Shown: positions 18,501 to 27,971, counted from the first letter of the stretch. The stretch is DNA of 64,000 nucleotides from Pseudoalteromonas sp. Scap06 (GCF_013394165.1 NZ_CP041330.1:1054001-1118000); one strand, 5' to 3'. The notes: generated from the letters alone by a model not told the origin. Program-made: numbers and translations.

Positions 18501-18761
18501 CCTGATGGTCCTGATGGTCCCGATGGTCCTGATGGTCCTGATGGTCCTGAAAGGAAGCCACCCGAAAGTAAATTTTATTTCCCTGGTCCTTTAATTAAAG
18601 GTGATTCCAAACCATTTGTACCCGGTAACATTTCAGGGCCTGGTCTAAAAATCGAAGATGGAACTATAAAGTTACTAGAGAGTGGCAACAGTGGCTTTGG
18701 CTTTAAAACGCAGCAAACATATATTTATAAGCGTGAAGAAAACGATGAGATAAACAATTAA
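15561..18761 (+). CDS. pilY1: Type IV pilus tip adhesin / regulator PilY1
   Basis: 1066-aa secreted protein. A Sec signal peptide covers about residues 1-23 (ending MSAHA). A von Willebrand A domain follows with the MIDAS motif DTSGSMAW near 47, interrupted by a Cys-rich insert (about 60-102). The C-terminal half is the PilY1 beta-propeller, with a calcium-loop DSDYDGYIDRIYASD at about 724. A second acidic Ca-like stretch is DVDDEDKDGSSQD at about 490. Near the end DANTDGQCDD leads into six Gly-Pro-Asp triplets and a Pro/Gly-rich tail. PilY1 caps the pilus with the minor pilins and supports adhesion and surface sensing. Confidence 0.93.
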   Translation: MKLTLNRMFMPIFAILIGMSAHAEDIELYVNHNVETDEKPRVIMIFDTSGSMAWDVNDGNACYMRSGNRYYEVDCFESKDSYKRNEQCYKRTSYYNYEATCSDSRLRVAQNAITQLVNDNDDIEFGLMRFNGSSGGYVLARVGAEKSTLLNKIDELPASGSTPLTETLWEAYLYITGQDVYYGDNTNNRDFTAESSGVYKSPFAPVAGEPLRCDNSINIILMTDGDPTNDSNRNNDIFNLHEDYFSENAPVVSNSYLAALAKIIHGTDDVKVDLYSKTNNVLDIGRVFPIGFGTGMSNSGKNLLTETADYGGGQYLHANTAAQLSDALKNTISRIREVNDSFSSPSVASNNVDQTRSRDALYFAMFYPETGARWRGNLKKLKITGNQIVDATNKLALNSDGLISKDAKTFWLPAGQPADGNAVAQGGVNHYLSTIDPLARNLFTENQGSIVSFDTSVVSDILSGIVDNPLTLTSQDVNWARGVDVDDEDKDGSSQDQRSDIFGDPLHSKPIAIDYGSDDIRILIGTNAGFLHMFKDAGETVSESWAFIPSALFDIIKPLRNKQADSKVYGMDGPISVYFSNKSLNSEGLNDGIIDASKGDAVWAFAGMRRGGKNYYGLDITNPNQPKRLWSKPIEGGKGDFTELAQTWSKPQIAYIKAFGNKPLLVFGAGYDTNKDAAIRAEDSRGRGIYIVEAKTGSLVWALTPNSNGFKGKHSIAADLTTLDSDYDGYIDRIYASDTGGNIWRIDMPGEDSSEFSHFKLAELGSNQNTQDRRFFYKPLIARTLFSKVTETTINGDKVITRLDTPYDAVVIGSGNRSKPTNTNEQDQLFMIRDENTLTRSFKINAPAAVKPSDLMIMNDDPFGNTLDDIDGFNLVEAELAKKKGWRYELAKGEKSLAAATVVGGVAYFTSFTPASDAVVENQCSLSGGGGALYAFHLHYGTKVYEQLKFVTSYDVPDTPQLYFGSSCVDANTDGQCDDGPDGPDGPDGPDGPDGPERKPPESKFYFPGPLIKGDSKPFVPGNISGPGLKIEDGTIKLLESGNSGFGFKTQQTYIYKREENDEINN
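18495..18548 (+). repeat. Six tandem 9-bp units encoding (Asp-Gly-Pro) in pilY1
   Basis: Six copies of GATGGTCCT (one with CCC) run without interruption. The unit length is a multiple of three, so gain or loss by slippage would keep the frame. The encoded Gly-Pro-Asp triplets are collagen-like (Gly-X-Y). They sit after a DxNxDGxC loop near the PilY1 C-terminus. Confidence 0.9.
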
Positions 18762-18770
18762 GGGCTGTAT

Positions 18771-19190
18771 ATGAATAAGACACAACAAGGATTTACATTA
18801 ATTGAGGTAATGATCACAGTAGCGATTGTTGGCATTATTGCCGCAATTGCATTGCCGAATTACACAGAGTATGTAAAAAGGGCATCACGCGCAGAAGCTG
18901 CATCTGCGCTGTTAGATGCGGCAAATAAGCAAGAGCAATACTTTGTAGATAACCGAGTTTATTCAACTTCGTTTAGTGACTTAGGTATTCAAAGTAAAAC
19001 TGAAAACGGGCATTTTGAGTTAGCAATAAATGTGGTTAATAGTAATGAATTTACAATTACAGCGAAACCCATCGCTGGAGCTGTTAAAGGGGATGCTGAT
19101 TGTACTGAATTGTCTATTAATGATTTAGGCTTAAAAGGGGCTAAAGGCAGCAAAGGTAAATCAGATATAACCTATTGCTGGGGTAGATGA
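18771..19190 (+). CDS. pilE: Type IV minor pilin PilE
   Basis: 139 aa. Class III signal [27 protein letters not shown] with Glu at +5, followed by [36 protein letters not shown], the PilE pattern, and a C-terminal Cys pair (DCTEL ... YCWGR). AAGGGC precedes the ATG. Last gene of the pil operon, 9 bases after pilY1. In Pseudomonas a pilY2 gene lies between the two; none is present here. Confidence 0.92.
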   Translation: MNKTQQGFTLIEVMITVAIVGIIAAIALPNYTEYVKRASRAEAASALLDAANKQEQYFVDNRVYSTSFSDLGIQSKTENGHFELAINVVNSNEFTITAKPIAGAVKGDADCTELSINDLGLKGAKGSKGKSDITYCWGR

Positions 19191-19194
19191 TGCT

Positions 19195-19281
19195 AATTAA
19201 CCTTACTCTGAATTGTATACCTATCTCAAGCAGCTATTTTTAGCGCTAATTGCGTTGAACCTACTTGCAATAGGCCAGCTA
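19195..19281 (-). repeat. Dispersed repeat, copy 1 (inverted relative to 37831)
   Basis: Read on the minus strand, the core 19221-19281 matches 37831-37890 at about 50 of 61 positions, including CCTATTGCAA, TTAGCGCT and AATAGCTGCTTGAGATAG. Weaker similarity continues outward to about 19195. It lies in the gap between convergent pilE and the pseudopilin gene. Non-coding. Confidence 0.7.
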
Positions 19282-19303
19282 CTGACGTGAAGTCTGGCTT
19301 TTT
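19274..19303 (+). terminator. Possible weak terminator after pilE
   Basis: GCCAG and CTGGC pair around a 15-base loop and are followed by TTTTT. The stem is short and the loop long. It would close the pil operon. The left arm belongs to the dispersed repeat. Confidence 0.35.
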
Positions 19304-19333
19304 ACACTGTAAACCCCCTAACTAGAATTCAGG

Positions 19334-19870
19334 TTAGTTATTTTTGCATCTATTTGTGGACTTTATCCTTATGCGACCTGTTTGACTTATAGATAGAGCA
19401 AGCCCTTCAAGGTTTGCTTTTTCACTATTAGGGCAATAGATAAAAGTACCATTTTGAAAGCCATTTAAAGAGCCGTCGGGTCTAAAAGTTATTGCAGTTC
19501 GGGGGTACTCTAAGCTATCAGAGGGATGGGTATGTTCAAAGGTACTAATAAGACGTTCGTCATTATCCAAAGATGTTGACTTGTCATGATCAGTAAAAAG
19601 TGACACACCCGTGTGCCACTCACCATCTAAACATTGTTTATCTTTCAAAGCGCACAGCGTTACGTAGTTGCCATGCTCTATAGCATAAAGACGTGCTAAA
19701 TTAATATTTCGGTGTAATAGACTAACCTGATTATCTGCGCGATTGAGCGCCAAGAAGTCAGGAGCAAACGACAAAGAGAGTTGACTCAGTATTGCAATAA
19801 CTAAAATGGTTACTAGTAATTCTACTAACGTAACGCCATCGTTTTTGTGAACACTTATAATTAACTTCAT
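19334..19870 (-). CDS. GspH/FimT-family pseudopilin
   Basis: 178 aa. The class III signal is unusual (NDGVTLVELLVTILVIAILSQL, cleaved after Gly, Glu at +5). The body shows the GspH/FimT layout: a long helix with NINLARLYAIEHGNYVTLCAL, then FTDHDKSTSLDNDERLI, and the closing GTFIYCPNSEKANLEGLALSISQTGRIR. The Cys pairs match those of the neighbour at 19948. It is convergent with the pil operon and probably cotranscribed with that neighbour, 77 bases upstream. Likely a FimT/FimU-type minor pilin of the same machine. Confidence 0.82.
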   Translation of the reverse strand: MKLIISVHKNDGVTLVELLVTILVIAILSQLSLSFAPDFLALNRADNQVSLLHRNINLARLYAIEHGNYVTLCALKDKQCLDGEWHTGVSLFTDHDKSTSLDNDERLISTFEHTHPSDSLEYPRTAITFRPDGSLNGFQNGTFIYCPNSEKANLEGLALSISQTGRIRIKSTNRCKNN

Positions 19871-19947
19871 CCCTGAAGCCTTACATTGAACAGTCCATTA
19901 TATTAGTTTAGTAAATAATCAAAAAACGACAAAGTATGAAATGGCTT

Positions 19948-20499
19948 TTAGCTGCAGGTTTGAGTTGTGTCACCTATATAAAAAGCAGTTCCTGATTGAG
20001 ACAGTGTTAACCCTTTATTATTTTCATTAGTACCATTAGGGCAAAAAATAAAATTTCCAGGTTTAGTGGTGATACGACCGCTGGTGTTAAACCGTATCCG
20101 TCTATCTCCAGCTGTGAATGTTACCTTATCATTAAGGCTAATTTTTTCCATGACGCGAATTAAGCTGTCAGAGGAAGAATTATATTGACCATCATTATTT
20201 GCATCAATAAAGGTTATAATAACTTTATTACGATCCCACCTTGCTCGGCATTGCATACTATCATCATTGTTTTTAACCTCCGAATGCTGAGCTGCACAAA
20301 TAACCACAATCTCATCAGTACTAGCCGCTTGTGAGCGCGCAAAACTAATATTACGCTTAAGCTCCAATAAAAAGTTTTCGCCTCGATTTTCTTCCAGCAT
20401 ATCGCTACTATTCCATATTGCAATACTTGCTATTATTGCAACAATAGCAACGGTAACCATTAACTCTAATAGAGTAAATCCTGTATGCTTGGTTTTCAT
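19948..20499 (-). CDS. fimU: FimU/FimT-like minor pilin
   Basis: 183 aa from ATG 20499 (MKTKHTGFTLLELMVTVAIV), chosen because it gives the usual short class III leader and has GAGAT upstream. The longer frame to 20535 would run into the solo repeat end. Body: NISFARSQAASTDEIVVICAA, FIDANNDGQYNSSSDSLIRV, then FIFCPNGTNENNKGLTLSQSG, characteristic of FimU/FimT. In P. aeruginosa fimU heads the pilVWXY1E operon; here it lies beyond the far end on the opposite strand. The fimU versus fimT name is uncertain. Confidence 0.8.
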   Translation of the reverse strand: MKTKHTGFTLLELMVTVAIVAIIASIAIWNSSDMLEENRGENFLLELKRNISFARSQAASTDEIVVICAAQHSEVKNNDDSMQCRARWDRNKVIITFIDANNDGQYNSSSDSLIRVMEKISLNDKVTFTAGDRRIRFNTSGRITTKPGNFIFCPNGTNENNKGLTLSQSGTAFYIGDTTQTCS

Positions 20500-20526
20500 A
20501 TAAATCTCATTAACTCGGTGATGTTG

Positions 20527-20542
20527 AAAGGTCAACAGACCC
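20527..20542 (-). repeat. Solo 16-bp end of the MITE-like element upstream of fimU
   Basis: AAAGGTCAACAGACCC, identical to the right terminal repeat at 2359-2374, without the rest of the element. On the minus strand it reads GGGTCTGTTGACCTTT, 28 bases before the fimU start. It offers TTGACC followed 17 bases later by TAATGA, a possible sigma-70 promoter. Confidence 0.7.
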
Positions 20543-20568
20543 TAGTATAGTTATTTTTATTAAAATAA

Positions 20569-21012
<444 letters not shown>

Positions 21013-21032
21013 TCGTAGTCTTGAGTAAAAAA

Positions 21033-21065
21033 GGCGCTACTTTTATTTGAAAGTAGCGCCTTTTT
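21033..21065. terminator. Terminator shared by glnB and bamD
   Basis: GGCGCTACTTT / AAAGTAGCGCC, an 11-bp perfect stem with a 6-base loop, followed by T5 on the right and preceded by A6 on the left. It serves both convergent genes. Confidence 0.93.
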
Positions 21066-21069
21066 CGTA

Positions 21070-21834
21070 TTATTTATTTCTACTGTTAAATTTGCGCGTT
21101 TGCGCTGCATTCTCACTTAATTCAGTCAATCCAAGCTTATCGTAGCTTTTTTCCATCATGGCTAGTGCCGCATCCAAGTAGCTACTTTGTGAGTAGTGCT
21201 CTACCACAAACTTACCGCGATTCGCAGCTGCTAAATAGGCTTCACGTTCGTAGTAGTAAGTCGCAACTTTTAGCTCGTAACGTGCCATGCGGTTTAATAG
21301 CCAAACTAAACGACGTTTTGCTTCTGGCGCATAGTCACTTTCTGGAAAACGTTTAACTAAGGTTGATAGATCGGTATAAGCTACACGGGTACGTTTAGCG
21401 TCTCTGTCGGCTCTATCTACACCAAAGTACTCTTGGAAAGCATTTTTATCCGCTTTAATATTAACCAAGCCACGCATGTAGTACATGTAATCTAAATCTT
21501 TGTGGTTTGGGTTTAAGCGAATAAAACGGTCAATGGTAGCAAGTGCCTGCTCTGTATTACCTGATTGGTAATGTGCGTACACTAAATCCATTTGTACTTG
21601 TTTTGAAAACGGGCCAAACGGGTAGCGAGAATCAATTGCCGCTAACAGTTCAATTGCACGTGCGTATAAACCAGAATCAAGCGTTTGTTTTGCATCTTCA
21701 TATAGTGCTTGTGCTGATCTGTTTGGTACTCGTTGAATGTCTTCTTGGTCAGGTGCAGACGAACAAGCCCCTAAACTAAGCACTGAAACTGAAAAAACAA
21801 TGGCGAATGCACGTTTCCCTATTTTATTTATCAT
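21070..21834 (-). CDS. bamD: Outer membrane assembly lipoprotein BamD
   Basis: 254-aa essential lipoprotein of the BAM complex that inserts beta-barrel proteins. Lipobox LSLGAC with the acylated Cys at about residue 24, then five TPR-like repeats including SGLYARAIELLAAIDSRYPFGPFSKQ, HYQSGNTEQALATIDRFIRLNPNH and YLDAALAMMEKSYDKLGL. Length is close to E. coli BamD (245 aa). Divergent from rluD, the usual order in gammaproteobacteria (yfiO-rluD-yfiH-clpB). Confidence 0.96.
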   Translation of the reverse strand: MINKIGKRAFAIVFSVSVLSLGACSSAPDQEDIQRVPNRSAQALYEDAKQTLDSGLYARAIELLAAIDSRYPFGPFSKQVQMDLVYAHYQSGNTEQALATIDRFIRLNPNHKDLDYMYYMRGLVNIKADKNAFQEYFGVDRADRDAKRTRVAYTDLSTLVKRFPESDYAPEAKRRLVWLLNRMARYELKVATYYYEREAYLAAANRGKFVVEHYSQSSYLDAALAMMEKSYDKLGLTELSENAAQTRKFNSRNK

Positions 21835-21975
21835 TTTATTTGTTACCTTCGATGTCTTCGGCTAGGCCAAGTGGGTAAAACCGAGTAAACTATGCGTATT
21901 ATGTTATGCTTTTATTAAAAGCGATTCTAACCCAGTCAAGCAAAGCTTGCACTGGTAAATTGGGTAAAGTTACTA

Positions 21976-22953
21976 ATGTCAGAGCAAATATCTCTCCAAG
22001 CCGAGGTCCCAACAGACTTAGGTGGTAAACGTCTAGACCAAGTATTAGCACAATTGTTCCCTGATTATTCACGATCACGGATAAAAACGTGGATTTTAGA
22101 TGATAAAATCACCGTTGACGGCGAAATTTTCAACACCCCGCGTGAAAAATTACTCGGTGGTGAAGTTGTGGCTGTTGAAACAACAATAGAAGCACCTCGT
22201 GAATACGAAGCACAAGATATCAAATTAAACATCGTTTATGAAGACGATGATATTTTAGTTATCAATAAACCAATGGGATTAGTGGTTCACCCTGGTGCAG
22301 GTAACCCTGACGGTACGGTGTTAAATGCATTACTTCATCACTTCCCAGAAATTATTAACGTACCACGAGCGGGTATAGTTCATCGTCTTGATAAAGACAC
22401 AACGGGTTTAATGGTTGTCGCGAAAACGATTCAGGCACAAACTCATTTGGTTAAAGCCTTACAAAAGCGCGAAAATTTCACACGTGAATATGAAGCCTTA
22501 TGTAATGGTACTATGACCGCCGGTGGTATGGTTGAAAAAGCGATTGGTCGTCATCCAACTCAACGTACGCACATGGCTGTTCATGAAATGGGTAAACCAG
22601 CGATTACGCATTACCGTGTGGCAGAAAAGTTCCGAGCTCATACTCGTTTGCGTTTACGCCTTGAGACCGGACGTACACACCAAATTCGCGTGCATATGGC
22701 TTACTTAAACCATCCACTAATTGGCGATCAATCTTATGGCGGCCGTCCTCGTCCACCAAAAGGAGCAACCCCTGAGCTGTTTGAGTTACTGCGTAGCTTT
22801 AAGCGTCAAGCGCTGCATGCTGTAAAATTAAGCATTGCTCATCCAATTACTGGTGAAATGATGACCTGGCAAGCACCTATTCCTGATGATATGGTCCAGA
22901 TGACACAAGCACTGCGCGAAGATACAAAAGCAAATCCAGATATAGCTAGTTAA
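21976..22953 (+). CDS. rluD: 23S rRNA pseudouridine(1911/1915/1917) synthase RluD
   Basis: 325 aa. N-terminal S4 RNA-binding domain (GKRLDQVLAQLFPDYSRSRIKTWI) and RluA-type catalytic domain with the nucleophile Asp at residue 139 in HRLDKDTTGL. It modifies helix 69 of 23S rRNA, needed for ribosome function. Other conserved parts: NKPMGLVVHPGAGN and ETGRTHQIRVHMAYLNHPLIGD. Followed 2 bases later by pgeF, as in E. coli (rluD-yfiH-clpB). Confidence 0.96.
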   Translation: MSEQISLQAEVPTDLGGKRLDQVLAQLFPDYSRSRIKTWILDDKITVDGEIFNTPREKLLGGEVVAVETTIEAPREYEAQDIKLNIVYEDDDILVINKPMGLVVHPGAGNPDGTVLNALLHHFPEIINVPRAGIVHRLDKDTTGLMVVAKTIQAQTHLVKALQKRENFTREYEALCNGTMTAGGMVEKAIGRHPTQRTHMAVHEMGKPAITHYRVAEKFRAHTRLRLRLETGRTHQIRVHMAYLNHPLIGDQSYGGRPRPPKGATPELFELLRSFKRQALHAVKLSIAHPITGEMMTWQAPIPDDMVQMTQALREDTKANPDIAS

Positions 22954-22955
22954 TT

Positions 22956-23687
22956 ATGTCTGGCTTATCAGCTACATGGCAACCTATTCAGGGTGTAGGC
23001 ACATTGAGTACTACACGGGATGGAGGTGTGTCAAAGCCTCCATTTGATAGTTTGAATTTAGGGTTACATGTAGGTGATAACAGCCAAGATGTATTAACCA
23101 ATCGAGCGCATGTAAATAGTTACATACCTAATCCTGCTGTTTGGTTAAATCAGGTTCATAGCGCTGATGTAATTTTAGTGGATGAAGCGTTTGACGCTAA
23201 TCACATACTGACGGGGGATGCGCTTTACACGCAGTTACGCAATCAACCTTTAGCTATAATGACCGCTGACTGTTTACCTATTTTACTTACCTCAAGCGAT
23301 GGCCAAGAAGTGGCTGCAATTCACGCAGGTTGGCGAGGATTAGTGCAAGGAATTATTAATAATACAGTTAGCTGTTTTAAACATGAGCCAGCGAATTTAC
23401 ATGCGTGGTTAGGTCCTGCAATAGGAGCTAACCGATTTGAAGTCGGCCAAGAGGTCGTTGCAACATTTACAGCCAATAATCCAGCTTTGCATGATGCGTT
23501 TAAACCTCAAAATAACGATAAATATTTAGCTGATATTTATTACATTGCGCGTACTTTGCTAAACCAACGGGGTGTTGTGAATATTAGTGGTGGTGAATAC
23601 TGTACGTTCTCTCAAAAAAATCAGTTTTTTTCTTATCGACGTGACGGCCAAACCGGTCGTATGGCAAGTTTGATCTGGCGCAAGTAA
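22956..23687 (+). CDS. pgeF: Peptidoglycan editing factor PgeF (YfiH, DUF152 family)
   Basis: 243 aa, cytosolic. The DUF152 signature is present: GGVSKPPFDSLNLGLHVGD, WLNQVHSADV, TADCLPILL, AAIHAGWRGL and GPAIGANRFEVG. The His-Cys-His metal/active-site set (H in VHSAD, C in ADCLP, H in IHAGW) is complete. In E. coli YfiH removes misincorporated Ser from UDP-MurNAc-peptides; related proteins were called polyphenol oxidases or purine nucleoside-acting enzymes. Translationally linked to rluD. Confidence 0.93.
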   Translation: MSGLSATWQPIQGVGTLSTTRDGGVSKPPFDSLNLGLHVGDNSQDVLTNRAHVNSYIPNPAVWLNQVHSADVILVDEAFDANHILTGDALYTQLRNQPLAIMTADCLPILLTSSDGQEVAAIHAGWRGLVQGIINNTVSCFKHEPANLHAWLGPAIGANRFEVGQEVVATFTANNPALHDAFKPQNNDKYLADIYYIARTLLNQRGVVNISGGEYCTFSQKNQFFSYRRDGQTGRMASLIWRK

Positions 23688-23720
23688 ATTACTATTAAGT
23701 GATTATTTTTCCCTCAATAC

Positions 23721-23750
23721 CTTGAACAAATCCGCTAACATACCCATTTA
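23721..23750 (+). promoter_or_regulatory. Sigma-32 (heat shock) promoter of clpB
   Basis: CTTGAAC (23721-23727), 14 bases, then ACCCATTT (23742-23749). The E. coli sigma-32 consensus is CTTGAAA-N(13-14)-CCCCATTT. It lies 34 bases before the clpB ATG, consistent with the known heat-shock control of clpB. Confidence 0.75.
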
Positions 23751-23783
23751 TAAAGTAATTCGTTTTTTTATAGGTAAACCCCC

Positions 23784-26360
23784 ATGCGTTTAGATAGATT
23801 TACAAGTAAATTTCAGTCTGCGCTTTCAGATGCGCAATCATTAGCGCTAGGTCGCGATCATCAATTTATTGAACCCGTTCACCTTATGTATGCTTTATTA
23901 AAGCAAAGTGGTTCAAGTGTGCGCGCCTTATTTGCACAAATGGGCATTAGCGTGGATGAGCTCAATACTAAACTATCTCAAGAGATAGAAAAATTATTTA
24001 AAGTAGAAGGTGTTGGTGGCGATGTGCAATTGTCAAACAACATGGTTTCACTTATTAATCTGTGTGACAAGTATGCCCAAAAACGCAAAGATAAATATAT
24101 CTCAAGCGAACTGTTTGTTTTAGTTGCATGTGAAGATAAAGGGCCGCTTGGCAGTGTATTTAAAGCACTTAATATCACCGCTAACAAAGTTGAAACTGCC
24201 ATAGAAGCAATTCGCGGTGGTCAAAAAGTTGATGATCCTAATGCTGAAGAAACTCGTCAAGCACTTGAAAAGTACACTATTGATTTAACTGAGCGGGCGG
24301 AGCAAGGTAAGCTTGACCCTGTAATCGGCCGTGATGATGAAATTCGTCGCACCATCCAAGTATTACAACGCCGCACCAAAAACAATCCTGTGTTAATTGG
24401 TGAGCCTGGGGTGGGTAAAACCGCGATTGCCGAAGGGCTTGCGCAACGTATTATTAATGGGGAAGTGCCAGAGGGCTTAAAAAACAAGCGCGTACTCTCG
24501 CTTGATTTAGGCGCGTTGGTTGCTGGGGCCAAATACCGAGGTGAATTTGAAGAGCGTTTAAAATCAGTTTTAAATGAATTGGCCAAAGAAGAAGGCCAAG
24601 TGATTTTGTTTATTGATGAAATTCATACCATTGTTGGCGCTGGTAAAAGTGATGGCGCTATGGATGCGGGTAACATGTTAAAACCTGCATTAGCACGAGG
24701 AGAACTTCATTGCGTAGGTGCAACGACCTTAGATGAATATCGTAAATACATTGAAAAAGATGCTGCACTTGAGCGCCGTTTCCAAAAAGTATTAATTGAA
24801 GAACCATCGGTTGAAGATACTATCGCTATATTACGTGGTCTAAAAGAGCGTTACGAATTACATCACTCAGTGGAAATCACCGATCCGGCAATTGTTGCTG
24901 CAGCGCAGTTATCACATCGCTATATTAGTGATCGCCAATTACCTGATAAAGCAATTGATTTAATTGACGAAGCGGGCTCTTCTATTCGACTGCAAATTGA
25001 TTCAAAACCTGAAGCCTTAGATAAGTTAGAGCGTCGTATCATTCAGTTAAAAATTGAAGATAACGCCTTGGCTAAAGAAAAAGACGAGGCGAGTCAAAAG
25101 CGCCGTGCAGAAATGGTTGAGCTGATCACTGAGCTTGAGGTGCAATACCGTGAACTCGATGAAGTATGGAATGCCGAAAAAGCGTCTTTGCAAGGTACGC
25201 AAGTCATTAAAGCTGAGCTTGAACAGGCACGACTTGATTTAGAAGTGGCACGCAGAGCAAGCGATTTACAGCGCATGTCAGAACTGCAATATGGCCGTAT
25301 ACCCGAGCTTGAGCGTAAGCTTGATTTAGCATCACAAGCCGAAATGCAAGAAATGAGCTTACTTAAAAACCAAGTGGGCGAAGATGAAATAGCTGAAATT
25401 TTATCACGTTGGACCGGTATTCCGGTGGCACGTATGCTTCAAGGTGAGCGTGAAAAGCTATTGCAAATGGAAGCGCAATTACACAATAAAGTGATAGGGC
25501 AAGATGAAGCGGTAGTTGCTGTGGCCAATGCCATCCGTCGTTCGCGCGCAGGGCTTGCTGATCCGAATCGTCCTATTGGCTCATTTTTATTCTTAGGGCC
25601 AACAGGGGTGGGTAAAACAGAGCTAACAAAAGCGTTGGCTGGCTATATGTTTGACACCGAAAGTGCCATGGTGCGTATAGATATGTCTGAGTTTATGGAA
25701 AAACACTCAGTCGCACGTTTAGTCGGTGCGCCTCCAGGGTACGTAGGTTACGAAGAGGGCGGTTATTTAACCGAAGCTGTTCGTCGTAAACCTTATTCGG
25801 TTATTTTGCTTGATGAAATAGAAAAAGCGCATCCAGATGTGTTTAATATTTTATTACAAGTTCTTGATGATGGTCGTTTAACAGATGGTCAAGGCCGTAC
25901 TGTTGATTTTAAAAATACGGTTATCATTATGACCTCTAACTTAGGTTCAGACATTATCCAAGAGCAATCGGGGAGTAATGACTATGACGAGCTTAAAGCT
26001 AAGGTAATGGGTGTACTGCATAATGAATTCAGGCCTGAGTTTATTAACCGTATTGATGAAACAGTAGTGTTCCACTCGCTTGCACATAGCCATATTAAAG
26101 AAATTGCAGATATACAGTTAAGTAAATTGCGTGAACGATTAACTGAGATGGGTTATTTACTTGAATTGACAGATGCTGCGCTTGAGCGGATTGCTGCTAG
26201 TGGTTTTGACCCGGTTTATGGCGCTCGCCCACTTAAGCGTGCAATACAACAAACTATTGAAAATCCGTTAGCACAAAAGCTGCTTAATAATGATTTTCAA
26301 CCAGGCTGCATCATTGTTATTGATGCAAGTGGTGAGGGCTTAGAGTTTACTAGCCGATAA
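23784..26360 (+). CDS. clpB: ATP-dependent disaggregase chaperone ClpB
   Basis: 858-aa Hsp100 hexamer that, with DnaK, extracts proteins from aggregates. Domains in order: Clp-N repeats (1-145), NBD1 with Walker [10 protein letters not shown] (about 206) and Walker B FIDEIHT, a coiled-coil middle domain (about 410-530, rich in E/K/L), and NBD2 with GPTGVGKTE (about 609), [13 protein letters not shown] and a sensor-2 motif GARPLKR. Length matches E. coli ClpB (857 aa). Own sigma-32-like promoter and terminator, so a monocistronic heat-shock gene. Confidence 0.98.
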   Translation: MRLDRFTSKFQSALSDAQSLALGRDHQFIEPVHLMYALLKQSGSSVRALFAQMGISVDELNTKLSQEIEKLFKVEGVGGDVQLSNNMVSLINLCDKYAQKRKDKYISSELFVLVACEDKGPLGSVFKALNITANKVETAIEAIRGGQKVDDPNAEETRQALEKYTIDLTERAEQGKLDPVIGRDDEIRRTIQVLQRRTKNNPVLIGEPGVGKTAIAEGLAQRIINGEVPEGLKNKRVLSLDLGALVAGAKYRGEFEERLKSVLNELAKEEGQVILFIDEIHTIVGAGKSDGAMDAGNMLKPALARGELHCVGATTLDEYRKYIEKDAALERRFQKVLIEEPSVEDTIAILRGLKERYELHHSVEITDPAIVAAAQLSHRYISDRQLPDKAIDLIDEAGSSIRLQIDSKPEALDKLERRIIQLKIEDNALAKEKDEASQKRRAEMVELITELEVQYRELDEVWNAEKASLQGTQVIKAELEQARLDLEVARRASDLQRMSELQYGRIPELERKLDLASQAEMQEMSLLKNQVGEDEIAEILSRWTGIPVARMLQGEREKLLQMEAQLHNKVIGQDEAVVAVANAIRRSRAGLADPNRPIGSFLFLGPTGVGKTELTKALAGYMFDTESAMVRIDMSEFMEKHSVARLVGAPPGYVGYEEGGYLTEAVRRKPYSVILLDEIEKAHPDVFNILLQVLDDGRLTDGQGRTVDFKNTVIIMTSNLGSDIIQEQSGSNDYDELKAKVMGVLHNEFRPEFINRIDETVVFHSLAHSHIKEIADIQLSKLRERLTEMGYLLELTDAALERIAASGFDPVYGARPLKRAIQQTIENPLAQKLLNNDFQPGCIIVIDASGEGLEFTSR

Positions 26361-26376
26361 TCTGAGCACAGTAAAG

Positions 26377-26402
26377 AGCCGCTGAAAATAGCGGCTTTTT
26401 TG
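26377..26402 (+). terminator. clpB terminator
   Basis: AGCCGCT / AGCGGCT, 7-bp stem with a 6-base loop, followed by T6-G-T5. It lies 17 bases after the clpB stop and close to the convergent chemoreceptor gene. Confidence 0.9.
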
Positions 26403-26423
26403 TTTTTGATTCAAAGGAGTGGA

Positions 26424-27971
26424 TTAAACTTTAAAGGTAAGCAGTAAATCATTTACTTTTCGTGAGCCTTCCACCAATTCAGCAGCGCCATGCGCTACGC
26501 TATAACTAAGCTGTAAATTGTCATCCCCCAAACCTTTAATTTTTTCAACATTGCTGCCAATGTCTCTACTTACCACTTGTTGTTGCTCTGCGGCAGCTGA
26601 AATATCGGTGGCAAGCTGTGAAATTTCACTAATTTGAGTAAAAATACTATCCAGCTCTTGCTGCGTTTGACCTGTAGTGTTCACACAGTCATCGGCTTGT
26701 TGTTTTGTGCTCTGCATGATTTTAGACCAGCTAAACAAGGTATCTTGAATCTCTTTAATGGAGCTATGAATTTGTGCTGTGGCGTTTTGAGTACGTGAAG
26801 ATAATGCGCGCACTTCATCAGCGACCACCGCAAAACCCCGACCATGCTCACCAGCACGGGCAGCTTCAATCGCAGCGTTAAGTGCTAACAAATTGGTTTG
26901 CTCTGCAATGCCTTCTATTTCACTCATTACCTGACCAATTTTATCGGCCTCAGAGGCAAGTCCTGTGGCTGTGGTTGCCGCTTGCTCAACTTGCATAGCT
27001 AAGTCAGATACCATTTTGCTATTATCGGCAATATGACTTTTTATATCAGAGCAGCTTTGATAAGTGATCCCCACTTTATCTGCGGTATTATTAGTATTAT
27101 TAGAAATTTCACCAATGGTGGTGCTCATTTGTGACATTGCAGTGGCTATTTGCTCAAGCTGAGTTCCCTGAGAGGAAATTCCTTGTTCGGTCAGCGTAGA
27201 TTGCTGATCTAAGCCTTGAGCAATTGTATTAAAACTCAAGGTTGAGTCTTTAACACGACCGAGTACCGTTTTTAACTTGGCGCAAAGCATTTGCTCTCGG
27301 TAATCACTAATACTGTGAGGGTGTGAACCACTAAATACATAACGAGACACCGAATCAGCCTGACTCTTTTGCTGCTTTAGGGTCGCAGGTGTTGCTATTA
27401 GTTCATCATAATTTAAAACTAGAATGATAATACACACCATCAAGTTAACCGCTGCAATCGCGATTGATCCCCAAATAGCAACACAGGCTAACCAAACTAA
27501 AACACCGGCTATGCTTAAGCCTTGTCTGAGTGAGGTGTGTTCACGCCAGCTAAATAGTGACTGATTAGCGTTAATTTTGGCATACAGTTTCTGTGCTCTG
27601 CGTTTTGCGCGTTGCGAGAGTTTTACACGCACAGACTGATAACCAATCAATTGGCCATGTTCAAAAATAGGTGTTACAAATGCATCAACCCAATAGTAAC
27701 GGCCGTCTTTACATAAATTCTTTACAGCTCCTCGCCACGAATGGCCTTGCTTTAAGGTGTCCCACATTTCTTTAAATGCCGCCTTAGGCATGTCAGGGTG
27801 GCGAACTATATTGTGGTTTTTATTAATGAGTTCATCCATTTCATAGCCAGCAATACTGCAAAATTCATGATTAGCATAGGTAATAACACCTCGAAGATCG
27901 GTTGTTGAAACTAACTCTTGCTGCTCTTCAAAAGTGACTTCTTCATCTATCAAGCTTTGATTACGACGCAT
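26424..27971 (-). CDS. PAS-containing methyl-accepting chemotaxis protein (Aer-like)
   Basis: 515 aa. N-terminal PAS domain (about 20-120: [34 protein letters not shown]). A hydrophobic hairpin follows at about 152-190 that would anchor it in the inner membrane without a periplasmic domain. The MA signalling domain covers about 250-515, with the tip [35 protein letters not shown] region. This matches Aer-type energy/redox taxis receptors, where the PAS holds FAD; the flavin cannot be shown from sequence. AAAGGATT precedes the ATG. No che genes nearby. Confidence 0.88.
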   Translation of the reverse strand: MRRNQSLIDEEVTFEEQQELVSTTDLRGVITYANHEFCSIAGYEMDELINKNHNIVRHPDMPKAAFKEMWDTLKQGHSWRGAVKNLCKDGRYYWVDAFVTPIFEHGQLIGYQSVRVKLSQRAKRRAQKLYAKINANQSLFSWREHTSLRQGLSIAGVLVWLACVAIWGSIAIAAVNLMVCIIILVLNYDELIATPATLKQQKSQADSVSRYVFSGSHPHSISDYREQMLCAKLKTVLGRVKDSTLSFNTIAQGLDQQSTLTEQGISSQGTQLEQIATAMSQMSTTIGEISNNTNNTADKVGITYQSCSDIKSHIADNSKMVSDLAMQVEQAATTATGLASEADKIGQVMSEIEGIAEQTNLLALNAAIEAARAGEHGRGFAVVADEVRALSSRTQNATAQIHSSIKEIQDTLFSWSKIMQSTKQQADDCVNTTGQTQQELDSIFTQISEISQLATDISAAAEQQQVVSRDIGSNVEKIKGLGDDNLQLSYSVAHGAAELVEGSRKVNDLLLTFKV

